Below are positions 8,223 through 18,195 of a stretch of 64,000 bases of DNA, piece after piece. This DNA comes from Cytophagia bacterium. GTDB taxonomy: Bacteria > Bacteroidota > Bacteroidia > Cytophagales > Spirosomataceae. The notes under the pieces are model-generated. The model did not search any database. It was not told the origin of the DNA and saw only the letters and a list, made by a program, of their open reading frames with translations. Position 1 is the stretch's first letter. Every line of letters starts with the position of its first letter. The position numbers and the translations under genes were made by a program. The stretch spans positions 62,001 through 126,000 of the forward strand of contig REAB01000049.1 of NCBI GenBank assembly GCA_004293645.1, in the 5' to 3' direction.

Positions 8223-9806
8223 CTACAAAAAAATCTTCATCCAAAGCGTTACGGCTTGGTTGGTAAGATTGAAAACAAGGTTTGGAAAAAGCCCCAACAA
8301 CAACGTTAGCATAACCAAAGGCAGAAGCATCATTTTTTCGCGGAGCGTCAAGTCGGTGAGTAAGGCTGCGTCGTTGGCGTTTTTAGCCCAAAATGGCCCA
8401 AAAAACAACCGTTGGAGCGTCCACAAAAAGTAGCCCGCCGCCAAAACAATACCCAAAGTACCTATTGCTACCAACCAATGCGGCAGTCTATCTGACTGAA
8501 AACCACCCATGAGCGTAAATAACTCGCCCACAAACCCCGAAAAACCGGGCAAGCCCAACGAAGCAAAAAACGCCACGCTCACCACCACCGTAAGTTGTGG
8601 CATGGGGCTAACCAAGCCCCGATAGCTGTCAATGAGGCGGTTGTGGGTGCGGTCGTAAAGTACGCCTACCACCAAAAACAACAAAGCCGACAAAATACCG
8701 TGGCTTACCATTTGATAAACTGCGCCATTTACGCCCTCGGCAGTGAGCGAGGCCACACCCAGCAGCACAAAACCCATGTGCGACACCGACGAGTAGGCCA
8801 CCATCTTCTTTAAATCATTTTGGGCCAAAGCATTGAAACCACCGTAAACAATGGAAAGAACTCCCAACACACCCAACGAAAAAGCGTATTCGTTGGCGGC
8901 ATCGGGAAAAAGCGGATAAGCAATGCGAAGCAAACCGTAACCGCCAATTTTGAGTAAAACTCCCGCCAAAACCACCGACACGGGCGTGGGTGCTTCAACG
9001 TGCGCATCGGGTAGCCAAGTGTGCAACGGCACAATGGGCAACTTAATAGCAAAGCCAATAAACAACAACCAAAAAGCCAGCATCCGAGAAGAAATTCCCC
9101 AAATTTCGATTTCACCCGTTGGCGATAAAATACTGTCGGGCAGGTAGTTATGACCATCGGCCAAGTAGCGAAGGTCAAAAGTATGCACCAGCGTTTGGGT
9201 AGCTTCCGACTCAAAAGGGTCAACTGCCGAGAGGTACAAGGCAATCATAACTACCAAAATCAAAACTGAGCCAGCCAACGTGTAAAGAAAAAATTTGAGT
9301 GAAGCGTACTCGCGGCGTGGTCCGCCCCAAAGCCCAATTAGAAAATACATGGGCAACAACATAAACTCAAAAAACAAGAAAAACAGAAAGAAATCTAACG
9401 CCACAAAGCAGCCCATAACGCTACTGGTGAGCAATAAATAGAGCGCAAAATAGGCTTTTTCGCGCTTATTGATGTGCCACGACGACACCGCGCCCACCAG
9501 CATAACAACCCCCGTAAGAAACACCAACGGCAAACTAATGCCATCAACACCAAGCAGATAATCAATCGAAACGGTACCCAAACTCCCCAGCGGAATCGTA
9601 ATCCAATCTATTTTTTCAAGAAATTGATAGGCGGCATTAGCAGTAGAAAAATGGGCGTAGAGCCATCCGCACAAAGCCAGTTCAACGGCGCAAAATAGCA
9701 ACGTTATCGACTTGTAAAAATGCCGCTGGCTACTGGGAATCAACAAGATAACTACTGCTCCGAGCAGCGGCAAAAACACCAAACTTGATAAAATATAATT
9801 GAGCAT
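8223..9806 (-). CDS. nuoM: NADH-quinone oxidoreductase subunit M
   Basis: 527 residues, about 14 membrane helices, the antiporter-like proton-pumping subunit of complex I. Key family features are present: the glutamate in FFEFMLLPMYFLIG and the lysine helix AIKLPIVPLHTWLPDAHVEA. Length is normal. It follows nuoL by three bases in the same operon. No nuoN follows and no nuoK precedes nuoL, so this pair is detached from the rest of complex I. Confidence 0.95.
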   Translation of the reverse strand: MLNYILSSLVFLPLLGAVVILLIPSSQRHFYKSITLLFCAVELALCGWLYAHFSTANAAYQFLEKIDWITIPLGSLGTVSIDYLLGVDGISLPLVFLTGVVMLVGAVSSWHINKREKAYFALYLLLTSSVMGCFVALDFFLFFLFFEFMLLPMYFLIGLWGGPRREYASLKFFLYTLAGSVLILVVMIALYLSAVDPFESEATQTLVHTFDLRYLADGHNYLPDSILSPTGEIEIWGISSRMLAFWLLFIGFAIKLPIVPLHTWLPDAHVEAPTPVSVVLAGVLLKIGGYGLLRIAYPLFPDAANEYAFSLGVLGVLSIVYGGFNALAQNDLKKMVAYSSVSHMGFVLLGVASLTAEGVNGAVYQMVSHGILSALLFLVVGVLYDRTHNRLIDSYRGLVSPMPQLTVVVSVAFFASLGLPGFSGFVGELFTLMGGFQSDRLPHWLVAIGTLGIVLAAGYFLWTLQRLFFGPFWAKNANDAALLTDLTLREKMMLLPLVMLTLLLGLFPNLVFNLTNQAVTLWMKIFL

Positions 9807-9809
9807 AGC

Positions 9810-11687
9810 TTATCCTAAAAACCAAAAAATCATCAAAATAACCCCAACCAGCATCACCACAAAATACGATTGTATTTGGCCATTTTGCAAATTACGCGCC
9901 CTGTTGCCCACTTGCCGCACCGTCCAAGCCAACGCATTGATGCTGCCATCTATCAACAAATGCTCGAATCGCGCCAAAACGTGCGCTCCAATGACACTCA
10001 CATATCCGATGCCATTGACGGTAACATCTAACACCCAACGGTCGAAATAGGCCAGCGAACGGGCCATTTTTTGAAAAATTGGAATCAAAAAAGCCGAAGG
10101 CTGCTGCTCAGAAAATTCGTTGAGCCATTTTATTTCAAACAAATAAGGCGTAAAAGTGCGGTGGGCGGTTTGGTAGCCCAAAACTAACCCCGTAAAAGTA
10201 GCCAAAACTGATGCTCCAACGACCAATAAATGGCTAACAGAATGACCCAAAGTTGGAAATAATTGAAAAAACCAACTATCCGCCGCGTCGAAAGGATTGA
10301 CCGAAATCCAACCAAAAACAGATAATGCGGCCAGAACAATCAACGGAATATTGGTAAACCAATCGGAAGGAATGCTTAATTTTTGTGGCATATCTGCTCC
10401 CCGAAATGTTTCCAAAAAAATTAAACGCCACTGCCGCGCCACGTAAAAAGCCGTTATGGCCGCCGACAACAACGCCAAAACAGGCACAACATAAGCCATT
10501 CCGCCCCGCGCACTCGCCCAGGCGGTTGCTTCAAGCAAAATACTGTCTTTCGATAAAAACCCCGAAAAAAACGGCACGCCCGCCAATGCTGCTGCGCAGG
10601 TGGTGTAAGCTACGAAAACAACGGGCAGCTTAGTGCGCAGTCCGCCCATCTGGCGCACGTCTTGGGTGTGTAAATGATGAATAATAGCCCCCGCACTCAA
10701 AAATAGTCCTGCTTTAAAAAAAGCGTGCGTCAGCAAATGAAAGAGCGATGCTTCGCGCGCGCCAATGCCCATAGCCAGCACCATCAAACCCAATTGAGAC
10801 ACGGTAGAATAAGCCAGCATTTTTTTTATATCATTCTGAAATACAGCTTGATACGCCCCCAATAGCATGGTAATTGTGCCAATACCCGCCACCACTAAGA
10901 GCGCCTGCGGCGTGAGTAAAAAATGAATACGGGCCAACAAAAAAATACCCGCCGCTACCATCGTAGCCGCGTGAATCAAAGCCGAAACGGGCGTGGGACC
11001 TTCCATGGCATCGGGGAGCCAAGTAGAAAGCGGCCACTGCGCCGACTTGCCCACCACCCCACAAAAAAGCAACAAGCCAACGGCGGTAGATGGTAAAGGA
11101 AGACCAATTGATAATGACTCAAAATGGGTGCTTTGCCCATTGGCAAGCAACAACAGAATACCCATCAAAAAACCCGCATCACCCACCCGATTGAGCAAAA
11201 ATGCTTTTTGAGCCGCCCAGGCAGCGCGAGGTTTGGCGTACCAAAATCCAATAAGTAGATAAGAACTCAACCCCACCAATTCCCAAAAAACGTACATGAG
11301 CAGTAAGTCGGCGGCCAATACCACGCCCAGCATCGAAAATATAAATAGCTGTAAAAAAGCAAAGTAACGCCAGCGGTAGGCATCGTGCGCCATGTAGTTC
11401 ATCGAAAAAACTTGCACCAACAAAGCCACCAAATGCACCACAAACAGCATCAAAAAAGCCAGCTTATCAAGTTGAAAAGTGAAGTTGAAAGCCGTATTTT
11501 GAATATTCAACCAAGTGAAGGTTTCGCCAGTTGGCTGTCCATCAAACTCAGTATATAAACCCATTGAAAACACCAGCCCCGCCAAAGTCGCTGCCATGGC
11601 CAACCAACCCGCCCACGCATTGGCGCGTTTGCCAGCGGCAAAAATGACAACAAAAGCCAGAAATGGAATGAGTAGTAGCGCGTACAT
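9810..11687 (-). CDS. nuoL: NADH-quinone oxidoreductase subunit L
   Basis: 625 residues from the ATG at 11687 (MYALLLIPFLAFVVIF); a longer in-frame start would add a non-hydrophobic leader and is unlikely. Proton-pumping subunit of complex I. Diagnostic text: WELVGLSSYLLIGFWY, VVGKSAQWPLSTWLPDAMEG and PTPVSALIHAATMVAAG. The C-terminus carries a lateral amphipathic helix region and a final membrane anchor. It forms a two-gene operon with nuoM. A 26-base inverted repeat lies about 50 bases before the start codon. Confidence 0.95.
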   Translation of the reverse strand: MYALLLIPFLAFVVIFAAGKRANAWAGWLAMAATLAGLVFSMGLYTEFDGQPTGETFTWLNIQNTAFNFTFQLDKLAFLMLFVVHLVALLVQVFSMNYMAHDAYRWRYFAFLQLFIFSMLGVVLAADLLLMYVFWELVGLSSYLLIGFWYAKPRAAWAAQKAFLLNRVGDAGFLMGILLLLANGQSTHFESLSIGLPLPSTAVGLLLFCGVVGKSAQWPLSTWLPDAMEGPTPVSALIHAATMVAAGIFLLARIHFLLTPQALLVVAGIGTITMLLGAYQAVFQNDIKKMLAYSTVSQLGLMVLAMGIGAREASLFHLLTHAFFKAGLFLSAGAIIHHLHTQDVRQMGGLRTKLPVVFVAYTTCAAALAGVPFFSGFLSKDSILLEATAWASARGGMAYVVPVLALLSAAITAFYVARQWRLIFLETFRGADMPQKLSIPSDWFTNIPLIVLAALSVFGWISVNPFDAADSWFFQLFPTLGHSVSHLLVVGASVLATFTGLVLGYQTAHRTFTPYLFEIKWLNEFSEQQPSAFLIPIFQKMARSLAYFDRWVLDVTVNGIGYVSVIGAHVLARFEHLLIDGSINALAWTVRQVGNRARNLQNGQIQSYFVVMLVGVILMIFWFLG

Positions 11688-11736
11688 TTGGCAAATATGG
11701 CCTAATTTGGGGGTTTTTACAAAAAGTAAGTCTTCT

Positions 11737-11762
11737 GTGGCACATTTCCAACGGTGTGCCAC
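11737..11762. repeat. Inverted repeat upstream of nuoL
   Basis: GTGGCACA (11737-11744) and TGTGCCAC (11755-11762) around a 10-base spacer. Position and symmetry fit an operator or leader hairpin for the nuoL-nuoM operon, but there is no direct evidence of a binding protein. Confidence 0.5.
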
Positions 11763-11924
11763 AAAAGTTCATTACATTTTTTAAAAGTGTTCAGTTCGCC
11801 TATTTGCTTGGAATGGGTATTCCCAACTTATTTGCTCATTTTCAAGCTGATTGCTACATACCCAAGCATTGAAATAAATAATCTTTGTGTGCAAAAATGC
11901 GTTTCTAACCAATTGGCAGCAAAA

Positions 11925-12650
11925 TTATAAACTCAACATTTCTTTGAAGCGAATGGCTTGACGGCGTGAGATTTCGATTTTCTCGCCGTTGCCGCGTAGC
12001 GTTACCAGCAGCCCACCCGAAAACCACGGCTCTATTTTGTCAATAAATTGTAGATTGATGATGTGTTTGCGGTTTGCTCTAAAAAAAGTGTGCGAGTCCA
12101 AACGCTCTTCTAAGGCATTCAACGATTTGAGAACCAAGGGTTTCTGGTCGTCAAAGTGCAGGCGTACGTAATTGCCCATTGACTCAAAAAGGCGTACTTT
12201 TCCTAATTTAACAAACCAGCATTTTTCGCCGTCTTTTACAAAAACTTGGTCGTTTTCGCCCAGTATTTTGCGCTCGGCAGTTTGAGCGTGTTTTTTGTCA
12301 AATTCGTCAAAAACCCGATGAATGGCTTCCGATAAACGCTGCAAATCTATGGGTTTGAGCAAATAATCGAGCGCGTTGTACTCAAACGCTTTGATGGCGT
12401 ACTCATCGTAGGCGGTTGTAAATATTACTTCTGGGTGTACGTCTTCGAGCGATTCGAGCAGCTCAAAGCCGTTTTTGCCAGGCATTTGAATATCCAAAAA
12501 CAATAATTCTGGTTGTAGTTCTTCGATTAGCTTGGTGGCTTCGTCGGCGTTGGCGGCTTCGCCAACAATTTCAACTTTGGGGAAGTTTTCTAACAAACGG
12601 CGCAATTCGTTACGAGCCAGTCGCTCATCGTCAATAATAAGTGCTTTCAT
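11925..12650 (-). CDS. LytTR-family response regulator
   Basis: 241 residues from the ATG at 12650 (MKALIIDDERLARNELRRLL). Receiver domain at about 1-120 with D53 in LFLDIQMPGK, the TTAYDEYAIKAFEYNALDYLLKP block typical of LytTR regulators, then a LytTR DNA-binding domain at about 140-240 (SMGNYVRLHF, FFRANRKHIINL). The usual partner, a LytS-like histidine kinase, is not adjacent, so this is an orphan regulator. A longer start would add 20 residues unlike the family. Confidence 0.95.
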   Translation of the reverse strand: MKALIIDDERLARNELRRLLENFPKVEIVGEAANADEATKLIEELQPELLFLDIQMPGKNGFELLESLEDVHPEVIFTTAYDEYAIKAFEYNALDYLLKPIDLQRLSEAIHRVFDEFDKKHAQTAERKILGENDQVFVKDGEKCWFVKLGKVRLFESMGNYVRLHFDDQKPLVLKSLNALEERLDSHTFFRANRKHIINLQFIDKIEPWFSGGLLVTLRGNGEKIEISRRQAIRFKEMLSL

Positions 12651-12883
12651 GTAGTTTTTGAAGATTGATGGGAGATATTGGTGAAAACGCACCCATACCC
12701 GTAAAATCAACCAAAAATGAGAATAAGTTCTAACACCAAAAAAAAAATGCGTAAGTTTTTAAACCAAACCGTAATTTGAAACCCAAAAACCGCTCTATCT
12801 TGACCATTACCAATCTTTTTTGAAAATTTACCAAAACAGTCGGTTATTTGCTGGTGTTATTGATTGAAAGCAACTATTGAAAT

Positions 12884-13450
12884 ATGCACGAGATTGAGCC
12901 TTTTTATAATTGGGAGAAATACTACGTAGCCGCCAACGACCGCAAGTCGCCGTTTTATGGGCGCGACTACAACCTCAGCCAATACGAACACGACATTTAT
13001 GGCTACTACATTCACCCACTTTGGGATCATATTGAGTCCGAAACTTTATACGTCAAGATTTTGTACGCCGATTATTCCAAAAAAATGGCCGTCATTGAGC
13101 TCTTTGGCGAGTGGAACGACGCACTTCACAACGATATTATGTTTTTGAAACGCAACGTAATAGACCACCTAACCGACAAAAACATCAACCAGTTTATTTT
13201 GATTGGTGAAAACGTACTCAACTTTCATGGCGCAGACGATGAGTATTACGCCGAATGGTTTGAAGATGTAGAAGACGGCTGGATTGCCGCCATTGGTTTC
13301 CGCGATTTTGTGGAATACGAATGGAAAAAATATCGTTTGGATTATTACATTAACTTTGGCGGTACGCTGCAACTCAGCAATTGGCGTACACTGTCTCCTA
13401 CGCAGTTTTATGAAGTTGTAAAAAGCCTCATGGTGCGGCGATTGGCCTGA
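12884..13450 (+). CDS. Conserved-looking hypothetical protein, soluble
   Basis: 188 residues, rich in Tyr, Trp and Asp/Glu, without signal peptide or membrane segment. The pattern of alternating strands and helices (TLYVKILYADYSKKMAVIEL, NQFILIGENVLNFHG) suggests a compact alpha/beta fold. I do not recognise a domain. Codon use matches neighbouring housekeeping genes, which argues for a real gene. It lies upstream of pyrD, which has its own promoter element, so the two need not be linked. Confidence 0.7.
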   Translation: MHEIEPFYNWEKYYVAANDRKSPFYGRDYNLSQYEHDIYGYYIHPLWDHIESETLYVKILYADYSKKMAVIELFGEWNDALHNDIMFLKRNVIDHLTDKNINQFILIGENVLNFHGADDEYYAEWFEDVEDGWIAAIGFRDFVEYEWKKYRLDYYINFGGTLQLSNWRTLSPTQFYEVVKSLMVRRLA

Positions 13451-13501
13451 GAAAGGAGTATGGTTTGACGGTGGTATGGTGTAAAATTTAAAGTATGGTC
13501 G

Positions 13502-13509
13502 TAATTTTG
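13502..13509 (+). promoter_or_regulatory. TAnnTTTG promoter element that decides the pyrD start
   Basis: TAATTTTG lies after the first in-frame ATG (13495) and 40 bases before a GTG at 13549. Transcription starting just after it would exclude the ATG. Confidence 0.55.
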
Positions 13510-13548
13510 TGCTTCACTCATTTAGCCAACCACCCTCATTCCAAAAAA

Positions 13549-14676
13549 GTGTATAAGCAAATTATTCTTCCGCTTCTTTTTCGATTTGATGCCGAGCAAG
13601 TGCATCACTTTGTGTGCGCTGTTCTCAAATTTGCTTTTAAAATTCCAGGTATTTCGCTTATTTCCAGACAATTGTACCAGTACGAAAACCCCGTTTTGGA
13701 GCGCGAAGTATTTGGTTTAAAGTTTAAAAACCCCGTAGGTTTGGCGGCAGGTTTTGATAAAAATGCCGAATTGGTGGAAGAAATGGCCGATTTAGGCTTT
13801 GGTTTTGTAGAAATTGGTACCGTAACGCCACTCGCCCAAGCAGGCAACGAAAAACCCCGCCTTTTTAGACTCAAACCCGACCACGCGCTCATCAACCGAA
13901 TGGGCTTCAATAACGAAGGTGCAAAAGCCGCCGCTGAACGCCTTAGGAAACGAAAAACCAATATTTTGATTGGTGGTAACGTGGGCAAAAACAAACTAAC
14001 ACCCAACGAAAACGCCCTCGACGACTACCTTCAATGCTTTGACGCACTCTATGACGTGGTAGATTATTTTGTGGTAAATGTAAGCTCGCCCAATACCCCT
14101 GGCCTGCGCGACCTGCAAGAAAAAGAACCCCTGATGAAAATTTTGAGCGCTTTGAAAGTGAGAAGTGACGAGTTGGGGACGGTCCATAGTCCACAGTCCA
14201 CAGTCAATGGTCCACAGTCAATGGTCAACGGTCCGCAGTCAATGGTCCCCCCATCGGGGGTTAGGGGGCTTACAAAACCCATTCTCCTCAAAATTGCTCC
14301 TGACTTGACGAACAGCCAATTAGACGATATTATTGAGATTGTAACCACCACTCAAATAGCGGGCGTAATAGCCACTAACACCACCATTAGCCGAGCAAAT
14401 TTAGAAACAGATGGTGATGCAATACAAAAAATAGGCGCAGGTGGGCTAAGCGGAAAACCGTTGACGTATCGTTCAACCGAAGTAATTCGTTATATTTGCG
14501 AGCGTTCCAACAATGCTTTTCCGGTTATTGGGGTGGGCGGAGTAGCTTCTCCCGAAGATGCCCTCGAAAAGCTACGGGCGGGTGCCAGTTTGGTTCAAAT
14601 TTATACGGGCTTCATTTACGAAGGTCCAGGTTTGGCCAAGCGAATTTGCAAGCAATTGGTAAACGTTGCCTACTGA
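13549..14676 (+). CDS. pyrD: Dihydroorotate dehydrogenase, class 2 (quinone dependent)
   Basis: 375 residues from a GTG start (reads [20 protein letters not shown]), the usual N-terminus of class 2 enzymes; the ATG at 13495 lies before the promoter element. It oxidises dihydroorotate to orotate at the inner membrane, in pyrimidine synthesis. FMN-binding text [14 protein letters not shown], catalytic serine region [14 protein letters not shown] and [15 protein letters not shown] are intact. Members are usually near 340 residues; the excess comes from an in-frame repeat insert at about residues 209-241 in the loop between the [11 protein letters not shown] helix and the LLKIAPDL strand. Confidence 0.95.
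   Translation: MYKQIILPLLFRFDAEQVHHFVCAVLKFAFKIPGISLISRQLYQYENPVLEREVFGLKFKNPVGLAAGFDKNAELVEEMADLGFGFVEIGTVTPLAQAGNEKPRLFRLKPDHALINRMGFNNEGAKAAAERLRKRKTNILIGGNVGKNKLTPNENALDDYLQCFDALYDVVDYFVVNVSSPNTPGLRDLQEKEPLMKILSALKVRSDELGTVHSPQSTVNGPQSMVNGPQSMVPPSGVRGLTKPILLKIAPDLTNSQLDDIIEIVTTTQIAGVIATNTTISRANLETDGDAIQKIGAGGLSGKPLTYRSTEVIRYICERSNNAFPVIGVGGVASPEDALEKLRAGASLVQIYTGFIYEGPGLAKRICKQLVNVAY
14181..14273. repeat. Interspersed repeats inserted in frame in pyrD
   Basis: Imperfect tandem copies of a short unit around TCCACAGTCAATGG (14181-14246) are followed by a G/C-run element, CCCCCATCGGGGGTTAGGGG and flanks (14247-14273). The second part is nearly identical to the repeat upstream of gcvP. The whole insert keeps the pyrD frame open and encodes a Pro/Ser/Gln/Val-rich loop. 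Confidence 0.8.
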
Positions 14677-14786
14677 CAAAGCGCAGTATGCCACGTTAAT
14701 TTAACAAAAGTCTTTACTTTGCCCCATCTATAAACGATTGCTTTGTTAGGTTCTAAAAAACACTAACCCAATTTTTTTTTGTAAAA

Positions 14787-17285
14787 ATGGCGCAAAACGT
14801 AATTCGTCCCTCCAATCCCAAGCGCGACCGCAAACCTGCTACTACTCGCGCGGCAGCAGCACAAACTGCCGCTCAAACCAGCATTGCTTTCAACAAAATA
14901 TCAAAAGACCCCCGTACCCACAAGCTCTGGGGTGGATTTTTGGTGGCCTTGTCGGTTTGTCTTCTTTTGGCTTTTGGCTCGTACTTGCTGTCGGGTGCAG
15001 AAGACCAAAGCGCGGTGCACGCGCTGTTTTCGGAGCGGAAAGACCTAACTGACCTCAAAGTCAAAAATATATTAGGACTTTTTGGGCTGATAGTGTCGCA
15101 CTACTTCATTTTTTATTGGTTTGGCGTGGCAGCGTTGGCACTTCCTTTCTTGCTGTTTTTGATTGGGGCCAAAATTGCCTTCAATTGGGAACCCATTTCG
15201 CTCAAACGTACAACCCAACAGGTGGTTTTTTACGTATTTTGGCTGAGCTTATTTTTGGGTTTTGTAGTCCTAAACACCAACAGCGTACAGTCGCTGAGTA
15301 TGCTTTGTGGCGGTGTAGGCTATGAAATTAACGCCCTGTTCGACCGTTACATTGGCTGGGGTAGTTTGTTTGTGATTGCGGGCATATTGTTGGTTTTCTT
15401 GATGTTCTTTCACGGTATTCATTCCTTCGACGATTTATTCGACCGTTTGCCCAAACGCAAAATAACCCCGCCTGATTTAGAAGTAGTAGCCGATGATGAT
15501 GATGATGACGAAAATGATGAAGACGAAGATCTTGAAGAAAAGCCTATTATCAAAAAAACACCCGTTGGCAAAACTGTACCGCTTGGAGTAACGCCCCCAC
15601 CCGCTACCGCCAAACCAGGGCCGCTGCAACTGGTAGTAGAAAAACCCGAAACCGAAGAACTAATTGAAGAAAAACCCAATTCACCGTTGGTTTCATCGCA
15701 CAGTTCGCCGCCTACGCCCATTGTGCCTTTTATGGACAGCGACCAATTGGCCGACGACCTGCTGGCCGAATTTGGGCCTTACGACCCCACTCTTGAACTG
15801 TCGCAGTACCAATACCCTACGCTCGATTTGCTACACAACCGCAGCGATAACAGCGCGAGTCGCGTGTCCACTGACGAGCTGGAAGACAATAAAAACCGCA
15901 TCGTAGAAACGCTGGGGCATTTTGGCATTGGCATTGCCAGCATCAAAGCCACCATCGGACCAACCGTTACGCTCTACGAAATTGTACCAGAAGCGGGGGT
16001 ACGGATTTCCAAAATCAAAGGTTTAGAAGATGACATTGCCCTCAATTTGGCCGCGCTTGGCATTCGTATTATTGCGCCCATGCCTGGCAAAGGAACGATT
16101 GGAATAGAACTGCCCAACAAAAACCGCGAAATGGTGCCGATGCGCTCGGTATTGGCCAGTAAGAAGTTTCAAGAATCCAATTTTGAACTGCCTATCATTA
16201 TGGGCAAAACCATTTCTAACGAAATTTTTATCAGTGATTTGGCCAAAATGCCCCACTTGCTCATGGCGGGGGCCACGGGACAAGGTAAATCGGTGGGTTT
16301 GAACGTATTGCTGGCTTCTTTGCTTTACAAAAAACACCCTGCCACTATTAAGTTTGTGTTGGTGGATCCCAAAAAGGTAGAATTGACGCTTTTTAACAAA
16401 ATTGAACGACATTTTTTGGCCAAATTGCCCAACAGCGAAGAAGCCATCATTACCGATACCAAAAAAGTGGTGCATACGCTCAACTCGCTTTGTATTGAAA
16501 TGGACACGCGCTACGATTTGCTCAAAAATGCGGGCGTGCGCAACATCAAAGAATACAACGGTAAGTTTACCAATCGGCAGTTGAACCCCGAACATGGTCA
16601 CCATTTTTTGCCCTATATTGTACTCATTATTGACGAGTTGGCCGACTTGATGATGACCGCTGGCAAAGAAGTAGAGCAGCCCATTGCCCGATTGGCGCAG
16701 TTGGCGCGAGCCATTGGTATTCACTTGGTTGTAGCTACGCAGCGGCCTTCGGTCAATGTTATTACGGGTTTAATTAAGGCCAATTTCCCTGCAAGGCTCT
16801 CATTTAGAGTTACTTCTAAAATTGACTCGCGCACTATTTTGGATACGGGCGGAGCCGAACAACTTGTGGGTATGGGCGACATGCTGCTCTCAATGGGTTC
16901 GGACATGATTCGATTGCAGTGCCCTTTTGTAGATACCGACGAAGTGGACGACGTGTGCGAGTTTATTGGCAATCAACGCGGCTATGCCTCGGCCTACCAT
17001 TTGCCCGAGTTTAGCGGCGACGACGACACCGACGACCGAAACGAAATAGACTTGGCCGACCGCGACCCGATGTTTGATGATGCCGCGCGGGTAATCGTGA
17101 ATAGTCAGCAGGGAAGTACGTCGTTGATTCAGCGCAAACTCAAGCTGGGCTACAACCGCGCGGGGCGCATCATGGACCAGCTCGAAGCAGCGGGCATTGT
17201 GGGTGGCTTTGAGGGCAGTAAAGCCCGCGAAGTGCTGATTACCGACCTCAACTCGCTCGAACAGATTTTGAAAAATATGAATTAA
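14787..17285 (+). CDS. ftsK: DNA translocase FtsK
   Basis: 832 residues. An N-terminal membrane part has about four helices between residues 45 and 215. An acidic, proline-rich linker follows (VVADDDDDDENDEDEDLEE). Motor domain: Walker A GATGQGKS at 495-502 and Walker B LIIDE ending near D616. The C-terminal gamma winged-helix domain (SLIQRKLKLGYNRAGRIMDQ) should read polar sequences on DNA. It anchors at the division septum and pumps chromosome DNA before closure. All motor motifs are intact. It is monocistronic or leads into the lipoprotein gene after 127 bases. Confidence 0.97.
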   Translation: MAQNVIRPSNPKRDRKPATTRAAAAQTAAQTSIAFNKISKDPRTHKLWGGFLVALSVCLLLAFGSYLLSGAEDQSAVHALFSERKDLTDLKVKNILGLFGLIVSHYFIFYWFGVAALALPFLLFLIGAKIAFNWEPISLKRTTQQVVFYVFWLSLFLGFVVLNTNSVQSLSMLCGGVGYEINALFDRYIGWGSLFVIAGILLVFLMFFHGIHSFDDLFDRLPKRKITPPDLEVVADDDDDDENDEDEDLEEKPIIKKTPVGKTVPLGVTPPPATAKPGPLQLVVEKPETEELIEEKPNSPLVSSHSSPPTPIVPFMDSDQLADDLLAEFGPYDPTLELSQYQYPTLDLLHNRSDNSASRVSTDELEDNKNRIVETLGHFGIGIASIKATIGPTVTLYEIVPEAGVRISKIKGLEDDIALNLAALGIRIIAPMPGKGTIGIELPNKNREMVPMRSVLASKKFQESNFELPIIMGKTISNEIFISDLAKMPHLLMAGATGQGKSVGLNVLLASLLYKKHPATIKFVLVDPKKVELTLFNKIERHFLAKLPNSEEAIITDTKKVVHTLNSLCIEMDTRYDLLKNAGVRNIKEYNGKFTNRQLNPEHGHHFLPYIVLIIDELADLMMTAGKEVEQPIARLAQLARAIGIHLVVATQRPSVNVITGLIKANFPARLSFRVTSKIDSRTILDTGGAEQLVGMGDMLLSMGSDMIRLQCPFVDTDEVDDVCEFIGNQRGYASAYHLPEFSGDDDTDDRNEIDLADRDPMFDDAARVIVNSQQGSTSLIQRKLKLGYNRAGRIMDQLEAAGIVGGFEGSKAREVLITDLNSLEQILKNMN

Positions 17286-17412
17286 GGCCGTTGAAATCAG
17301 TAACGGCATCACTTAGGCGGACGGCCAGTCTGGTGTCGTTGCTTTAAACATTGGCTTGATTTGTTTGCTTAATAATAGTACTTTTATGCCACAAACACAG
17401 CCAACTATTACC

Positions 17413-18174
17413 ATGAAACTCCCTGTATATGTTCTGCTTACGCTGCTCGGCAGCTTTTTACTGAATTCTTGCGCCCTTACACCCACTATGACCGCCCTGC
17501 GGCCTGTTTCGGGTCAAATTGCTACCATTGACGGTCGCAATGTAACCACCGACGTGCGCAAAGATATTCAGATAGTGGCTGCTTACGAAGGCCCATTCTT
17601 TGATTATTATTTGTTTGATATAGAAGTAAAAAACAAGAGTAACACGCCTTGGACACTTTATCCGTCCGATTTTTTTGGGCAATCGGTAAAAGTGCAAAAG
17701 GATTCGATTGGGAGCAACTATTTTACGCACCTTGATGCCATAGACCCGCGTCAGCGCATGTCCGAAGTAGAACAAAGCATGAAACGCGCCAGACAACGGC
17801 GCACTATCAACACCATTGTGAACGTAGGCTTAGTGGTAGGCAATATCGCTTTGGCTACGTCGAGCCGTGGCAACAACTCCCGAAATGATTATTGGCGGCG
17901 AGCGGCGCAGTTTGACGCAGGTAGTAACCTAATCTGGACCAAGCAAATTATTGATAATGAGCGTTATAACAAATTGATGCACCGCCTCAATGACGAAAAA
18001 GGCTTGCTCCAAACCGACGCACTCGCCGAGGCTACCATTGAGCCAGGCAACTCAGTACGAGGTCTATTGTTGATAAAAGCCGACCCCAAGGCCGAAACCA
18101 TTATTTTGAATTATCCCGTGGGCAATGCCACCAATATCAGTTTTGAGTTTGAACAACAAACCATTAAAAAATAA
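17413..18174 (+). CDS. Lipoprotein of unknown function
   Basis: 253 residues from MKLPVYVLLTLLGSFLLNSC, which gives a clean lipobox LNSC; a start 11 codons earlier is also possible. The mature protein has an Ig-like beta segment (FFDYYLFDIEVKNKSNTPWT) and a hydrophobic stretch near the middle (TINTIVNVGLVVGNIALA) that could insert in a membrane. The C-terminal half looks like a second beta domain. I recognise no named domain. It sits between ftsK and a methyltransferase gene that begins 21 bases later. Confidence 0.75.
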   Translation: MKLPVYVLLTLLGSFLLNSCALTPTMTALRPVSGQIATIDGRNVTTDVRKDIQIVAAYEGPFFDYYLFDIEVKNKSNTPWTLYPSDFFGQSVKVQKDSIGSNYFTHLDAIDPRQRMSEVEQSMKRARQRRTINTIVNVGLVVGNIALATSSRGNNSRNDYWRRAAQFDAGSNLIWTKQIIDNERYNKLMHRLNDEKGLLQTDALAEATIEPGNSVRGLLLIKADPKAETIILNYPVGNATNISFEFEQQTIKK

Positions 18175-18195
18175 AACCTATTGCAAGCATTTTTT

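Noticed and set aside
13495-13548. Upstream ATG start for pyrD
   Set aside because: A TAnnTTTG promoter element lies between it and the GTG that gives the family-typical N-terminus.
14181-14246. Short tandem units in pyrD considered as a CRISPR or VNTR outside genes
   Set aside because: Units are directly adjacent and imperfect, and the reading frame of pyrD runs through them.
16023-16724. 233-residue open frame on the minus strand
   Set aside because: Antisense to the FtsK motor domain, which is fully conserved in the sense strand.
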